From CBDCWT01 sp965223305 (GTDB taxonomy: Bacteria; Planctomycetota; Planctomycetia; Pirellulales; Pirellulaceae), in assembly GCA_965223305.1 (NCBI GenBank), contig CBDCWT010000086.1, positions 124,001 to 188,000 on the forward strand: 64,000 nt of DNA. Reading direction: 5' to 3'. Within the stretch, counting starts at the first letter, position 1, and the number at the start of each line of letters is the position of its first letter. The position numbers and the translations under genes are program-made. This document shows positions 17,591-26,624 of this stretch, one piece after another. Under the pieces are notes generated by a model that did not search any database, was not told where the DNA came from, and saw only the letters and a program-made list of their open reading frames with translations.

Positions 17591-19225
17591 TTGCTGGCGG
17601 TTGTCCGGAAGCCGAGGTCGCTCTTGTTCGCTCGCTGCTCGATTCGCGCGAAGCTGCTCATCGGAGCCGTCATGCTGTCTCTGATCGTCGCCGCCCTGTC
17701 GTTTGGCGGGATCACGGGTGTCATGTCGTACCGCCGTTTGGTGCGGAGCGTCAGCGAACGCGCCGAAGAGCTCCCATTGGCGGCCGAATTGACTCGAAGT
17801 GTGAACCACCTACGGATTACTTTCGCTCAATTCCAGGGTCAGCCCGGGTCTCACCTGACCCGACTGCCGCAAGTTGGTGATCGCGAAAGATTCAATACCG
17901 GGTTGTCAGCCGTGAAAGACAGGCTCCGGCGGTATCAAGACCAGCTGGAAAAGGTCGAGCCAAATGGTTCGGGGATTGTCGATCCCCGCGATGAGAAGGA
18001 GACGGTAAGCCAGGTCCAGAAGACCCTGGACCGGATCGACGACCTCAACACCAACGCCGACTGGTTCCTGAATCAGGTCGAGACTGGCTTGCTGGAAGAA
18101 GAGTTGGACGAGCTGGACCGCTTAGTCAACCTCCTGCCGAGCCATCTCCAGCGAAGGATGCAGGAGCTCAAGGGAAAAGTCCGCGGTCAGTACCGCAGCT
18201 TAATCTCGCTGACTTTGATCACCAGCTTTCTCGCCTTGGGAATCCTGTTGTTGTTGGTCAAGTTTTTCTACGACTGGATCTTCAATCCCTTGCGGGTGCT
18301 CGTCCAAGGTTCGCGGCGCGTGGCGGCGGGGGACTTCAACCACCGCATCGAACTTCCCACTCGCGATGAAATGGCCGAGTTGGCGACCGCCATGAACAAT
18401 ATGCGGGTACGGTTTCGTCAAATCCGGGATGATTTGGATCAGCAGGTGAAGGAACGAACGAAGGAAGTCGTGCGCAGCGAGCAGATGGCCAGCGTCGGTT
18501 TCCTAGCCGCGGGAGTGGCCCACGAAATCAACAACCCGCTGGCTTCCATCGCCTGGTCTGCCGAATCGCTGGAGTCCCGCTTGCACGACACAATCTACGG
18601 AGCCGACGGCAAGGCGGATGCCGAAGAGGATCAAGAGACTCAGGTTTTGCGAACCTATCTTCGCCGCATTCAAGACGAGGCATTTCGCTGCAAGGGCATC
18701 ACCGAGTCGCTGCTCGATTTTTCTCGAATGGGAGACGTGGAAAAGCACGACGCACATCTGGGTGAAGTAGTCGAAGATGTCATCGACATGGTTAGGCACT
18801 TGGGGCGCTACCGCAACAAGACGATCGAGTTTCGTTGCCGTGAGTCTGTCGTGGCCCGAGTGAACATTCAAGAGTTCAAGCAAGTGGTCTTAAACCTGAT
18901 TACCAACGCTTTGGACAGCCTCGACGAAAATGGCCGTGTCGAAGTCAGCCTGAGAAAGGCGTCCGGCCAAGCAGAGTTGATTGTCGAGGATAACGGTTGC
19001 GGCATGACCGATGAGGTCCGCGAGTACCTTTTTGAGCCGTTCTTCACGCGTCGCCGAGATGGTCAGGGCACGGGGCTCGGCCTGTCCATCAGCTACCGTA
19101 TTGTGACCGACCACGGGGGTACGATTGAGCCCTCAAGTCCTGGTGTCGGTCAGGGATCCAAGTTCCGCGTCACTTTGCCTTTGGTTCAACATGAAAAGAA
19201 GCCCGAAGTCCGCCAAGCCGCCTAA
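17591..19225 (+). CDS. Membrane sensor histidine kinase
   Basis: A 544-residue kinase. Two membrane segments (about 22-45 and 203-225) frame a periplasmic sensing region of about 155 residues without a recognised domain. A HAMP linker follows (about 230-280, FNPLRVLVQGSRRVAAGDFN), then the dimer domain with the phospho-accepting histidine in GVAHEINNPLASIAW, and the ATPase domain with boxes NLITNALDSLDENG, VEDNGCGM and GTGLGLSI. It overlaps the response regulator gene by 35 bp, so the two are almost surely partners. The signal is unknown. The start is a TTG; ribosome-site support is weak. Confidence 0.92.
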   Translation: MLAVVRKPRSLLFARCSIRAKLLIGAVMLSLIVAALSFGGITGVMSYRRLVRSVSERAEELPLAAELTRSVNHLRITFAQFQGQPGSHLTRLPQVGDRERFNTGLSAVKDRLRRYQDQLEKVEPNGSGIVDPRDEKETVSQVQKTLDRIDDLNTNADWFLNQVETGLLEEELDELDRLVNLLPSHLQRRMQELKGKVRGQYRSLISLTLITSFLALGILLLLVKFFYDWIFNPLRVLVQGSRRVAAGDFNHRIELPTRDEMAELATAMNNMRVRFRQIRDDLDQQVKERTKEVVRSEQMASVGFLAAGVAHEINNPLASIAWSAESLESRLHDTIYGADGKADAEEDQETQVLRTYLRRIQDEAFRCKGITESLLDFSRMGDVEKHDAHLGEVVEDVIDMVRHLGRYRNKTIEFRCRESVVARVNIQEFKQVVLNLITNALDSLDENGRVEVSLRKASGQAELIVEDNGCGMTDEVREYLFEPFFTRRRDGQGTGLGLSISYRIVTDHGGTIEPSSPGVGQGSKFRVTLPLVQHEKKPEVRQAA

Positions 19226-20576
19226 GAGCCTCAAGGTGCTCTTTGCGGACGATGAGCCGGCGCTGCAGGAGTTGATGAGTCTCGAATTGCCGCGGATGGG
19301 GCACAAGGTGACCGTCTGCCCAGACGGGGAGACTGCTGCCGCAGCGCTGCAAAAGGACTCGTTCGATTGCTTGCTGGTCGACCTCGACATGCCGGGGCTG
19401 AACGGAATTGAGTTGATCGAGCTCGCCAACGAACTGTGCCCGGATGCCGAGGCGGTTGTGCTGACGGGTAAGTCCTCTCTGGAATCTGCGATCGCTGCCC
19501 TCCGACAAGGCGCCTTCGACTATCTGACCAAACCATGCAAGCTCGTAACGCTGGAAGCGTTGCTGAAGAGGGTCTCCGACAAGCTGGAGCTCTCCCAGAT
19601 GTGCGCAGCCCTCAAGCGGCAGCTCGACCGCGCCGAGGGAGATATTCGATTGATTGGAGCCGACCGCAGCATGGAGCAGGTGCGGCGACTGATCGAGAAG
19701 GTCGCCCCTACCAGCTCGACCGTGCTGATTCTCGGAGAGACCGGCACCGGGAAGGAGCTTGTGGCCCGCTCGATTCACGAGCAGAGTACCCGTCAGGCCA
19801 AGCCCTTTGTTGCCATCAACTGCGGCGCGCTTCCCGAAACTCTAATCGAGAGTGAACTCTTCGGGCACCGCAAAGGAGCCTTCACGGGCGCAGACGAACA
19901 CCGCACTGGGCTGTTCGAAGTGGCACACACAGGAACGTTGTTCCTCGACGAAATCGGTGAGCTTCCGAAGGCGATGCAAGCGAAGCTGTTGCGTGTCTTA
20001 GAAAGTGGCGAGATTCGACGGGTCGGCGACAACGACTCGCTCCAGGTTGATACTCGCGTGGTCTGCGCAACGCACCGCGATCTAGAGCAGATGGTCGAGG
20101 CGGATGAGTTCCGTGAGGACTTGATGTATCGGATCAACACCTTTGAGATCCAGCTACCGGCTCTGCGGCAACGCTCGTCGGACATTGACGAGCTGGCCAG
20201 GCATCTCTACTTGCGGTTTCGGCCCGGTCCGCTGCCTGACGGAGAGCTGTTCGCGGCCGCGACGATCGAGGCGCTCAAGTCTCACAGCTGGCCGGGCAAC
20301 GTGCGCGAGTTGGCCAACGTTATCGAGCACGCCACAATTGTCTGCGAGCAGCCCCCTATCTTGCCCACGCATCTACCCAATCGCTTTGGGTCCCGCACTG
20401 TCAAATTCTCCGGTCTGCGACCCGGCACGCTGCGGGAGATTGAACAGCAGGCGATTGTCGAAGCGCTCGAGCGGCATGGTGGCAACAAGACGGCGGCTGC
20501 CGAGGAACTGGGGGTCAGTTTGAAGACACTGTACAACAAGCTCAATCAGGCCAGCTCGCTGGAGAAATCAGCTTGA
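19191..20576 (+). CDS. Sigma-54-dependent response regulator (NtrC family)
   Basis: A 461-residue regulator with three parts: a receiver domain (about 14-130, ADDEPALQE, phospho-acceptor in LLVDLDMPGLNG, lysine in YLTKPCK), a sigma-54 activating AAA domain (about 150-390, Walker A GETGTGKE, the GAFTGA loop, Walker B TLFLDEIGELP), and a C-terminal helix-turn-helix (NKTAAAEELGVSLKTLYNKL). Phosphorylated by the overlapping kinase, it would open promoters used by RNA polymerase with sigma-54. Its targets are not visible; I found no clear sigma-54 promoter nearby. The ATG at 19191 starts at a sensible distance before the receiver. Confidence 0.94.
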   Translation: MKRSPKSAKPPKSLKVLFADDEPALQELMSLELPRMGHKVTVCPDGETAAAALQKDSFDCLLVDLDMPGLNGIELIELANELCPDAEAVVLTGKSSLESAIAALRQGAFDYLTKPCKLVTLEALLKRVSDKLELSQMCAALKRQLDRAEGDIRLIGADRSMEQVRRLIEKVAPTSSTVLILGETGTGKELVARSIHEQSTRQAKPFVAINCGALPETLIESELFGHRKGAFTGADEHRTGLFEVAHTGTLFLDEIGELPKAMQAKLLRVLESGEIRRVGDNDSLQVDTRVVCATHRDLEQMVEADEFREDLMYRINTFEIQLPALRQRSSDIDELARHLYLRFRPGPLPDGELFAAATIEALKSHSWPGNVRELANVIEHATIVCEQPPILPTHLPNRFGSRTVKFSGLRPGTLREIEQQAIVEALERHGGNKTAAAEELGVSLKTLYNKLNQASSLEKSA

Positions 20577-20587
20577 CGTCCTGGCCC

Positions 20588-20974
20588 CGCGAAGAGGCCG
20601 TTCTGAGCTTAGGTGAGGTTGAAAAACGCCAGGACGGTGTTTTTCAACAGGCAGTTAGCCTAGCAGCCTGTTGATTTTCTCAGCGGGCTGCCGCATCACA
20701 GGGATGTGATGCCAAATCAGCGACGTAAGTCGTTGATTTGCGAGCCGCGAAGAACTCTGTTCTGAGCTTGGCGAGGTTGAAAAACGCCAGGACGGTGTTT
20801 TTCAACAGGCAGTTAGCCTAGCAGCCTGTTGATTTTCTCAGCGGGCTGCCACATCACAGGGATGTGATGCCAAATCAGCGACGTAAGTCGTTGATTTGCG
20901 AGCCGCGAAGAACTCTGTTCTGAGCTTGGCGAGGTTGAAAAACGCCAGGACGGCGTTTTTCAACAGGCAGTTAG
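20588..20974. repeat. Tandem repeat, 158-bp unit, about 2.4 copies
   Basis: The unit boundary GAGGTTGAAAAACGCCAGGA recurs at 20615, 20773 and 20931, exactly 158 bp apart, and the copies are nearly identical. Each unit contains a hairpin (GTTGAAAAAC / GTTTTTCAAC) and a second palindromic stretch (AAATCAGCGACGTAAGTCGT). The last, partial copy runs into the final codons of lexA at 20971-20974. A single related copy lies at 16053-16117. The repeat separates the convergent response-regulator and lexA genes. Confidence 0.9.
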
Positions 20975-21588
20975 CCCAGGCTCCGAAACACGCCGACCAC
21001 CACACCTAGCACTTGTGGGTTGGTCAGATAGATCGGTTCCATTGTCGAATTCGCAGGCTGCAATCGCACGCGGTCGTTCTCGGGGAACCAGTATTTGAGT
21101 GTCGCCTCGCCTTCCTCGGTCTGTGCAACGACGATCTCTCCCGGCCTGGCAGTCTTCTGACGTTTCAAGACCACATAATCCCCGTCTGCGATTTGGGCCT
21201 CGATCATCGAATCGCCGCGCACGCGGAGAGTGAAGTGCTTGTCGCTCGAGAACATCGAGCCGAGATCGAGACGCTCGTCTTGTTCGAACGCCAGAGACGT
21301 GAGTCCGGCGGCGACCACTCCCACCATGGGGATGCCGGGCGACTCGTGCGGCACCTCTTTGGTTAGCTCAATCGCCCGCGACTTGTTCGGACTGCGGCGA
21401 ATAAGGCCCTTCTTTTCCAGGGCCTTTAGATGGCACATCACGCCGTTAGGCGAGTTGATCCTAAACCGCTCGCCAATCTCACGAACAGTCGGGCCGTATC
21501 CCCGATGGACAATCTTGTCCCTCAGGAACTCATACACCTCGCGCTGGCGTTGTGTCAGCTGATCGGTTACTTGCTCCGGACGTGCCAT
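20971..21588 (-). CDS. lexA: LexA repressor
   Basis: A 205-residue LexA. The N-terminal winged helix (about 8-70, LTQRQREVYEFLRDKIVHRG, PTVREIGERF) binds DNA. The self-cleaving domain follows: the Ala-Gly cleavage site in VVAAGLTSLA, the catalytic serine in RGDSMIEAQIADGD and the catalytic lysine in EATLKYWFPE. It represses DNA-damage genes until RecA filaments trigger its cleavage. A paired TGTACA motif upstream of the gene is a candidate operator. The stop codon (TAA) lies inside the end of a tandem repeat array, so the repeat has run up to the reading frame. Confidence 0.96.
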   Translation of the reverse strand: MARPEQVTDQLTQRQREVYEFLRDKIVHRGYGPTVREIGERFRINSPNGVMCHLKALEKKGLIRRSPNKSRAIELTKEVPHESPGIPMVGVVAAGLTSLAFEQDERLDLGSMFSSDKHFTLRVRGDSMIEAQIADGDYVVLKRQKTARPGEIVVAQTEEGEATLKYWFPENDRVRLQPANSTMEPIYLTNPQVLGVVVGVFRSLG

Positions 21589-21621
21589 CTCGTCAACTCC
21601 TTACTCAACTATAATATACGA

Positions 21622-21650
21622 GTGTACAGATATCAAGAGCATTTGTACAC
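21622..21650. promoter_or_regulatory. Candidate LexA operator: two TGTACA boxes 21 bp apart
   Basis: GTGTACA at 21622-21628 and TGTACAC at 21644-21650 form a perfect inverted repeat with a 15-bp spacer. Each half is itself the palindrome TGTACA, and they are spaced two helix turns apart. They lie 34-62 bp upstream of the lexA start, next to an AT-rich -10-like stretch (TATTAT on the minus strand, 21611-21616). They fit autoregulation, although they differ from the E. coli and Bacillus LexA boxes. Confidence 0.5.
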
Positions 21651-21884
21651 TGCCTCGGATTTGTATTGATCGCTGTTCTGTGCCAACATGCGAGCTGAAA
21701 AACAGGACGCGGAGACAACGCTGGGCACTTTCTTCGAGACCCGCCGCTTGCGATGTGACGGGAGGAGGAAGGCTGGAGTTTTGCCGCGGTGCTGCTTCAA
21801 ATGGTCCGTTTTTGCGAGACGGATCGGTTATTCGAGCGAAGACGGGACGATTCGATTTCTGGTGAAAGAGCCGAGGTTCTGTAA

Positions 21885-23741
21885 ATGATCCGTACAACAT
21901 TTCGCAGCAAAGTCACGCAGCTGCTGGCGCTGGTTTGCCTTTGGCCGCTGGGGGGTGTCGCCGGCCAGCCAGACGGAACCGAGTCAGGCACCGCCGTCGC
22001 GACACCCGAGAAGACCGCAGCTTCTCCCGAGACGCAGGATGAGGGGGAGGAGGCGGTGACCCTCAAAGAAGCCGTTGTGGCCACGATCACGGTCAAAGGC
22101 ATGCTGCCGGAAACGACCGGCCAGCGAGGTCTATTCGGTGAACTGTCGGCCAATCTCGCGGCGCTTAGCAACCGGTTGGAACGGGCGGCAAAGGACGACG
22201 AGCTGGATGGGGTCGTGCTGCGGATCCGCAACCCGCAGCTGGGCCGCGGTAAATTGGCCGAACTACGGGCTGCGATCGAGAGGATTCAGGCCAGCGGGAA
22301 GAGAGTTGTTGCGCAGTTGGAGTCAGCCACTTCGGCCGACTTCATGTTAGCAGGCGCCTGTGACGAAATCGTCTTGCCGGAATCCGGAGTCATCGTGATT
22401 CCCGGTGTTCGTGCCGAAGTCACCTTCTACAAGGGCCTGTTCGAAAAGCTGGGGATGCAGGCGGACATGCTGCAAGTTGGGGATTTCAAGGGTGCAGCGG
22501 AGCCGTATACGCGCCGCGCGATGAGCCCAAAATTTCGTCAGCAATACCAGCAGGTGATTGACGACCTATACGAGCAGATGGTGGCGACCATTGCGACGGA
22601 CCGGAAACTCGAGGAAGCCCGCGTTCGCGAGTTGATCGACATCGGGCTCTTTACGCCGCGCGAAGCGCTGGAGGCTGGTTTGATTGACAGGGTGGCCTAC
22701 GGTGACGAATTGGAGGAGCAGCTGGCGGCCAGCTTGGCGGTCGATGACGTGCGGTGGCTGACCGAGTTCGGCAAACGGAAAGTCGACAACGACTTTTCAG
22801 GAATGCTGGGGATGATGAAGTTGTTTGAGATGATGATGGGCGTCAACAAATCTCAGCGTTCTTCCTCAAACAAGAAGATCGCGGTGATTTACGCATCCGG
22901 GATGATCATGCCTGGTCGGAGCACGTCGAGCCTATTCGGTGTCGAGGTTTTGGGCAGCGACACACTTGTCAAGGCAATACAGCAGGCGGACCGCGACGAG
23001 AAGGTCGGAGCGATCGTGCTGAGGGTCGATAGCCCTGGCGGGTCGTCCTTGGCCAGTGACTTGATCTGGCGCGCGCTCCGCGACTGTAGTAAGCCAACAG
23101 TCGCCAGCATGGGGGATATCGCGGCGAGCGGTGGATATTACATCTCGATGGGTTGCGACCGCATCTTTGCCGAGCCAGGAACGTTGACCGGCTCGATCGG
23201 CGTGGTGGGTGGAAAAATCGCTATGGAGGGTCTCTACGACAAGGTCGGTCTATCGACGGAGACGATCAGCCGCGGCAAGAACAGCGGTGTGATGGCTGGC
23301 AACAAGCCGTTTAGCGACTCGGAGCGAGAGGTCTTCGAGAAGATGTTGCGGGAAGTCTACCGGCAATTCGTCTCTAAAGCCGCAGAAGGCCGAAAGCTGA
23401 CGGTCGACCAACTTGAGACATTGGCCGGTGGTCGGGTGTGGACGGGACGCCAAGCCCAGCAGAACGGATTGGTCGATCAGCTTGGTACGCTGCGCGAGGC
23501 CATCGCATCTGCGCGAGAGTTAGCCGGAATTCCCGCTGCCGAGAAGGTTGAGATTCTGACACTTCCCCGGCCCACGAGCTTGTTCGATCAGTTGATTGAG
23601 GGCGATGTGCAATTCCAGGGTCGGCTGGATGCACAGCTGCCGAGCCACCTTGCGCAGCAGCTCCTGGCAGCGCGACTCATCCAGCAGATGTTGGCCGAAC
23701 CGGCGTTGTTGTTGATGCCGCACGACATCAAGATCCGATGA
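21885..23741 (+). CDS. sppA: Signal peptide peptidase SppA, long (67K) type
   Basis: A 618-residue S49 peptidase with two tandem S49 domains, the long form. A signal peptide or anchor (about 5-28) leads to the first domain, where the catalytic lysine is in VGDFKGAAEPYTR. The second domain holds RVDSPGGSSLASD and the nucleophile serine in GDIAASGGYYISMG, followed by TLTGSIGVVGGK. The enzyme cuts up signal peptides left in the membrane after protein export. A low-complexity acidic linker follows the signal (about 35-60). A GAGG ribosome site precedes the ATG. It stands alone, with an unrelated pilin gene downstream. Confidence 0.94.
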   Translation: MIRTTFRSKVTQLLALVCLWPLGGVAGQPDGTESGTAVATPEKTAASPETQDEGEEAVTLKEAVVATITVKGMLPETTGQRGLFGELSANLAALSNRLERAAKDDELDGVVLRIRNPQLGRGKLAELRAAIERIQASGKRVVAQLESATSADFMLAGACDEIVLPESGVIVIPGVRAEVTFYKGLFEKLGMQADMLQVGDFKGAAEPYTRRAMSPKFRQQYQQVIDDLYEQMVATIATDRKLEEARVRELIDIGLFTPREALEAGLIDRVAYGDELEEQLAASLAVDDVRWLTEFGKRKVDNDFSGMLGMMKLFEMMMGVNKSQRSSSNKKIAVIYASGMIMPGRSTSSLFGVEVLGSDTLVKAIQQADRDEKVGAIVLRVDSPGGSSLASDLIWRALRDCSKPTVASMGDIAASGGYYISMGCDRIFAEPGTLTGSIGVVGGKIAMEGLYDKVGLSTETISRGKNSGVMAGNKPFSDSEREVFEKMLREVYRQFVSKAAEGRKLTVDQLETLAGGRVWTGRQAQQNGLVDQLGTLREAIASARELAGIPAAEKVEILTLPRPTSLFDQLIEGDVQFQGRLDAQLPSHLAQQLLAARLIQQMLAEPALLLMPHDIKIR

Positions 23742-23868
23742 ATGGGGTGGCTAAGAAAAACAGCTCGGCTGGCTAAGAATCTGTTCTTTGCCTGTCCATC
23801 CTTTGTGAGCTAGGGTTTCGATAGCTGGTTTACTTGGCGCGGCATCCCAACGCGATCGGTTAGACGTT

Positions 23869-24045
23869 ATGAAGAGATTCTGCGAGTTCCTGTTCGCGGA
23901 AGACGGAGCAACTGCTGTCGAGTACGCGGTGATGCTGGCGCTGATCATCATCGTCTGCATCGGTGCAGTCACCTTGGTTGGTGGTGAAACCGCCAATTTC
24001 TGGGGCAATAATCGGCAGGAGCTGGAGGACGCCTTCAGCTCATAG
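23869..24045 (+). CDS. Flp/Fap-type pilin (type IVb)
   Basis: A 58-residue protein, MKRFCEFLFAEDGATAVEYA followed by a hydrophobic run VMLALIIIVCIGAVTLVG and a polar tail. This is the Flp pilin layout: a short charged leader, the ExGATAVEYA motif cut by the prepilin peptidase TadV after the glycine, and a hydrophobic helix that packs into the pilus core. Flp pilins build Tad pili used in attachment. No tad secretion genes are in the window, so it is an isolated copy that would rely on a system encoded elsewhere. It lies 127 bp after sppA. Confidence 0.85.
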   Translation: MKRFCEFLFAEDGATAVEYAVMLALIIIVCIGAVTLVGGETANFWGNNRQELEDAFSS

Positions 24046-24656
24046 AATCCGCTGGACGCTGCCAATCATTTGGCTTCCCCCTCATCCACCTTCCCGGCAA
24101 GATCGTGCAGCGTTGGCGCGTGATTTCATTTTTCTTCACTCTCCCCTCGGGGAGAGTCGGCTCGAAGGGCCGGAACCGTGGGCTAACGCCCAGCGGCTGA
24201 TTTTGTCAGGGGTCCCCGAGCCGTCCTGATCCTGTCAAGCAAGCAGAGGACAGGGGTAGGCCGGAACAAGCGGCGCAAAGGAAGCTTCCATCAGCCTACG
24301 ATTTCCCCGCCGCGCGGTTCCGGCACGCGCCGGTTAGGCAACCAACACGGAGTGCATCGAACTTGGTACCGCCGGAACAGCGCGGCGTCACCTCCTGTCA
24401 GAAGCCGCCATCTTACCTGCCGCTTGTCCCGGCCTACGACTTCCCCCTCATCCGGCCTTCGGCCACCTTCTCCCCGGCGGGGAGAAGGGACTTTTGTAGC
24501 GGCTACGCTGCGCTGCGTCTCTGTGTTTCAAGACAGCCGAGATAAGAAAAAGGAACCGCGGGCTAACGCCCGGCGGCTGATTTTGTCAGGGTCCTGGGCC
24601 GTCCTGATCCTATCAAGCAAGCAGAAGACAGGTTTCTGTCCCGTGCGCGAAGCGGC
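24046..24656. repeat. 611-bp gap filled with dispersed repeats
   Basis: Two copies of the GTGGGCTAACGCCCAGCGGC family lie at about 24174-24205 and 24554-24585, each followed by a similar CCGTCCTGATCCT(G/A)TCAAGCAAGC stretch. CTCTCCCCTCGGGGAGAG at 24139-24156 and a CTTCTCCCCGGCGGGGAGAA hairpin near 24469 are related palindromes. Short open frames here are repeat-derived; I see no gene. Confidence 0.75.
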
Positions 24657-26549
24657 CTAGATGGGTACCCAATTCCAGCGCACAAACGCCTCGAGCGCAA
24701 AGAACTCAGGCAACCCCAGTTGATTGTAGTGTTCGGCCGTCCCCAGATTGCGTTCTTCCGCTCGCTGCCAGAATTCTCGGGGATCCGAGCCTGGAAATAA
24801 CGCTTCGTCTTTCTGGCTCTCGTGCATGAAAATCGCTTTTCGCTTCTGTTCTAGATTGTCAGGGCTTAGCGGAACGGCGATTTCGATTTCATCGAGCTCG
24901 TATTCTTGCCAAGCGCCTCGATAGAGCAGCACATCGGGGCGATGGCCGGTTTCTTGCGCCAGTTCGGCGAGCGCCCGGAAGACTGCTTCGGCACACATGC
25001 GATGGGTTCCGTGGGGATCGGACAAGTCCCCGGCAACGTAAACCTGCGCGGGCCTTACTTGCTCGATGAGTTCGCGGATGATTCTCACATCTTCGCTGCC
25101 CACGGGGTTCTTGGCGACCGCACCGGTGCGATAGAAGGGGAGGTCCAAAAAATGGAGATGTTCTTCTTGGCAACCGACAACGACTGCTCCCGCCTTGGCT
25201 TCGCTCCAACGGATCAGGCTTTTGATTTTCAGGACCGCGTCCACGTCCAGCTGGCCGGGCTGTTTGTTCTCGAACGAACGTGAGACGGTCAGTTCAACTT
25301 CGCGCGACTTCTCTTCGTCGATGCCGAAGAGACGATTGTATTCGGTGACGAGATCCGCGATGCGCTGCGCGTCGTGGTCGAAGACTGCGATGTTGCCGCT
25401 GGTCATGTAGGCAACATGAACTTCGTGGTGGTCTTCCACCAGACGGATCAGCGTTCCGCCCATGCTGATCACGTCGTCGTCAGGATGCGGGCTGAAACAG
25501 ATGACTCGACCGGACTCGGTGCCGGCTGGGTGGTATTCGATGGTGTCCATCATCCAACGAAAGACGCGGTGGGCGAGTTTGGAGGCGGGCCCATGATGCC
25601 GCAGGAGATGATGCAGGTTATGCCGGCGAAAGTCGTCATCATCCAATTTCAGCAACGGCTTGCTGGCCCGCTCGGCGAGCCACAGCACGGCGCGCTTAAC
25701 AGTCGCATCGTCCCAAGTGACGTTGCCCTGCAGCCAAGGAGTTGCCACGCCGGTTAACACCTGCGCGGCGCCGCTATCGAGCAGTACGGTCACGTCGTCG
25801 TGTTCCTGCAGGAAACTGGCCGGGACGCGATCGGTCACGGCACCCTCGACCGTATCTCGAATCACACCTGATTTGGTCTCACCCAGGGCGAGCAGCAGGA
25901 TCTTCCGCGACTCAAGGATCGTCGCCATGCCCATCGTAATGGCCTGGGTGGGCACATTCTCGACCCCGAAAAAGTCGGCCGCGGCTGTCCTCCGTGTGAT
26001 TGGGTCCAGCATACAAAGCCGTGTTCGGCTGTTGCGGATGCTGAATGGCTCGTTGAATCCCACATGGCCGTTGCGGCCGATGCCAAGCAGCATGATGTCG
26101 ATGCCGCCGGCTGCTTCGATGGCTGCTTCGTAGTTTCGGCAGTACGCTGGGATCTCGTCCAACGATACAGTACCGTCGGGGATGTGGATGTTCTCCTCGG
26201 GGATGTTGATATGACTAAAGAGGTGTGTCCGCATCCAGCGATGGTAGCTCTGCAGACGGTCAGCCTCCAGGCCGTAGTATTCATCGAGGTTAAAGGTGAC
26301 GACGTTCGAGAAATCGAAACCGTCTTCTTGATGCGTCCGGATCAGCTCGCGGTAGACGCTGACCGGCGTGCTTCCTGTCGGCAATCCGAGGACCGCATGT
26401 TGCCCCAACGCATTGCGCTCGCGGATAACGCCAGTGATGATGGATGCGACGCGGCGCGCCAAATCGCGCCCGCTATCGAAAACGTACGTCGGTAGACGCG
26501 TCCCGGCAACACATCGTGCCGCATTGGAAGTGGGCAAGGCACTCTGCAT
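24657..26549 (-). CDS. nagB: Glucosamine-6-phosphate deaminase fused to a LmbE/PIG-L deacetylase-like domain
   Basis: A 630-residue two-domain protein. The N-terminal half (about 20-265) is NagB: LPTGSTPVSVYREL, FNLDEYYGLEADRLQSY, and the catalytic LGIGRNGHVGFNEPF. It turns glucosamine-6-phosphate into fructose-6-phosphate and ammonia. The C-terminal half (about 365-600) is LmbE/PIG-L-like, with the zinc motif FSPHPDDDVISMGGTL and SDPHGTHRMC, a fold that removes acetyl groups from N-acetylglucosamine compounds. The pairing suggests one protein that both deacetylates and deaminates an amino sugar. Similar long NagB proteins occur in Bacteroidetes. The start is ATG 26549; 26609 is also open. 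proB lies 75 bp upstream on the same strand. Confidence 0.9.
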   Translation of the reverse strand: MQSALPTSNAARCVAGTRLPTYVFDSGRDLARRVASIITGVIRERNALGQHAVLGLPTGSTPVSVYRELIRTHQEDGFDFSNVVTFNLDEYYGLEADRLQSYHRWMRTHLFSHINIPEENIHIPDGTVSLDEIPAYCRNYEAAIEAAGGIDIMLLGIGRNGHVGFNEPFSIRNSRTRLCMLDPITRRTAAADFFGVENVPTQAITMGMATILESRKILLLALGETKSGVIRDTVEGAVTDRVPASFLQEHDDVTVLLDSGAAQVLTGVATPWLQGNVTWDDATVKRAVLWLAERASKPLLKLDDDDFRRHNLHHLLRHHGPASKLAHRVFRWMMDTIEYHPAGTESGRVICFSPHPDDDVISMGGTLIRLVEDHHEVHVAYMTSGNIAVFDHDAQRIADLVTEYNRLFGIDEEKSREVELTVSRSFENKQPGQLDVDAVLKIKSLIRWSEAKAGAVVVGCQEEHLHFLDLPFYRTGAVAKNPVGSEDVRIIRELIEQVRPAQVYVAGDLSDPHGTHRMCAEAVFRALAELAQETGHRPDVLLYRGAWQEYELDEIEIAVPLSPDNLEQKRKAIFMHESQKDEALFPGSDPREFWQRAEERNLGTAEHYNQLGLPEFFALEAFVRWNWVPI

Positions 26550-26624
26550 TTGGACAGAATATCGGGTTCGCTGGTGAAGGCAAAGGGGGCTGCCGGGAAG
26601 CCACCGCAAGAGGCCTGACAGAAG

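Noticed and set aside
20588..20974. CRISPR-like array
   Set aside because: Units are 158 bp, contiguous and without unique spacers, and no cas gene is present.
24352..24660. Open frame of 102 codons before the nagB fusion
   Set aside because: It consists of dispersed repeats and overlaps palindromes; no protein features.
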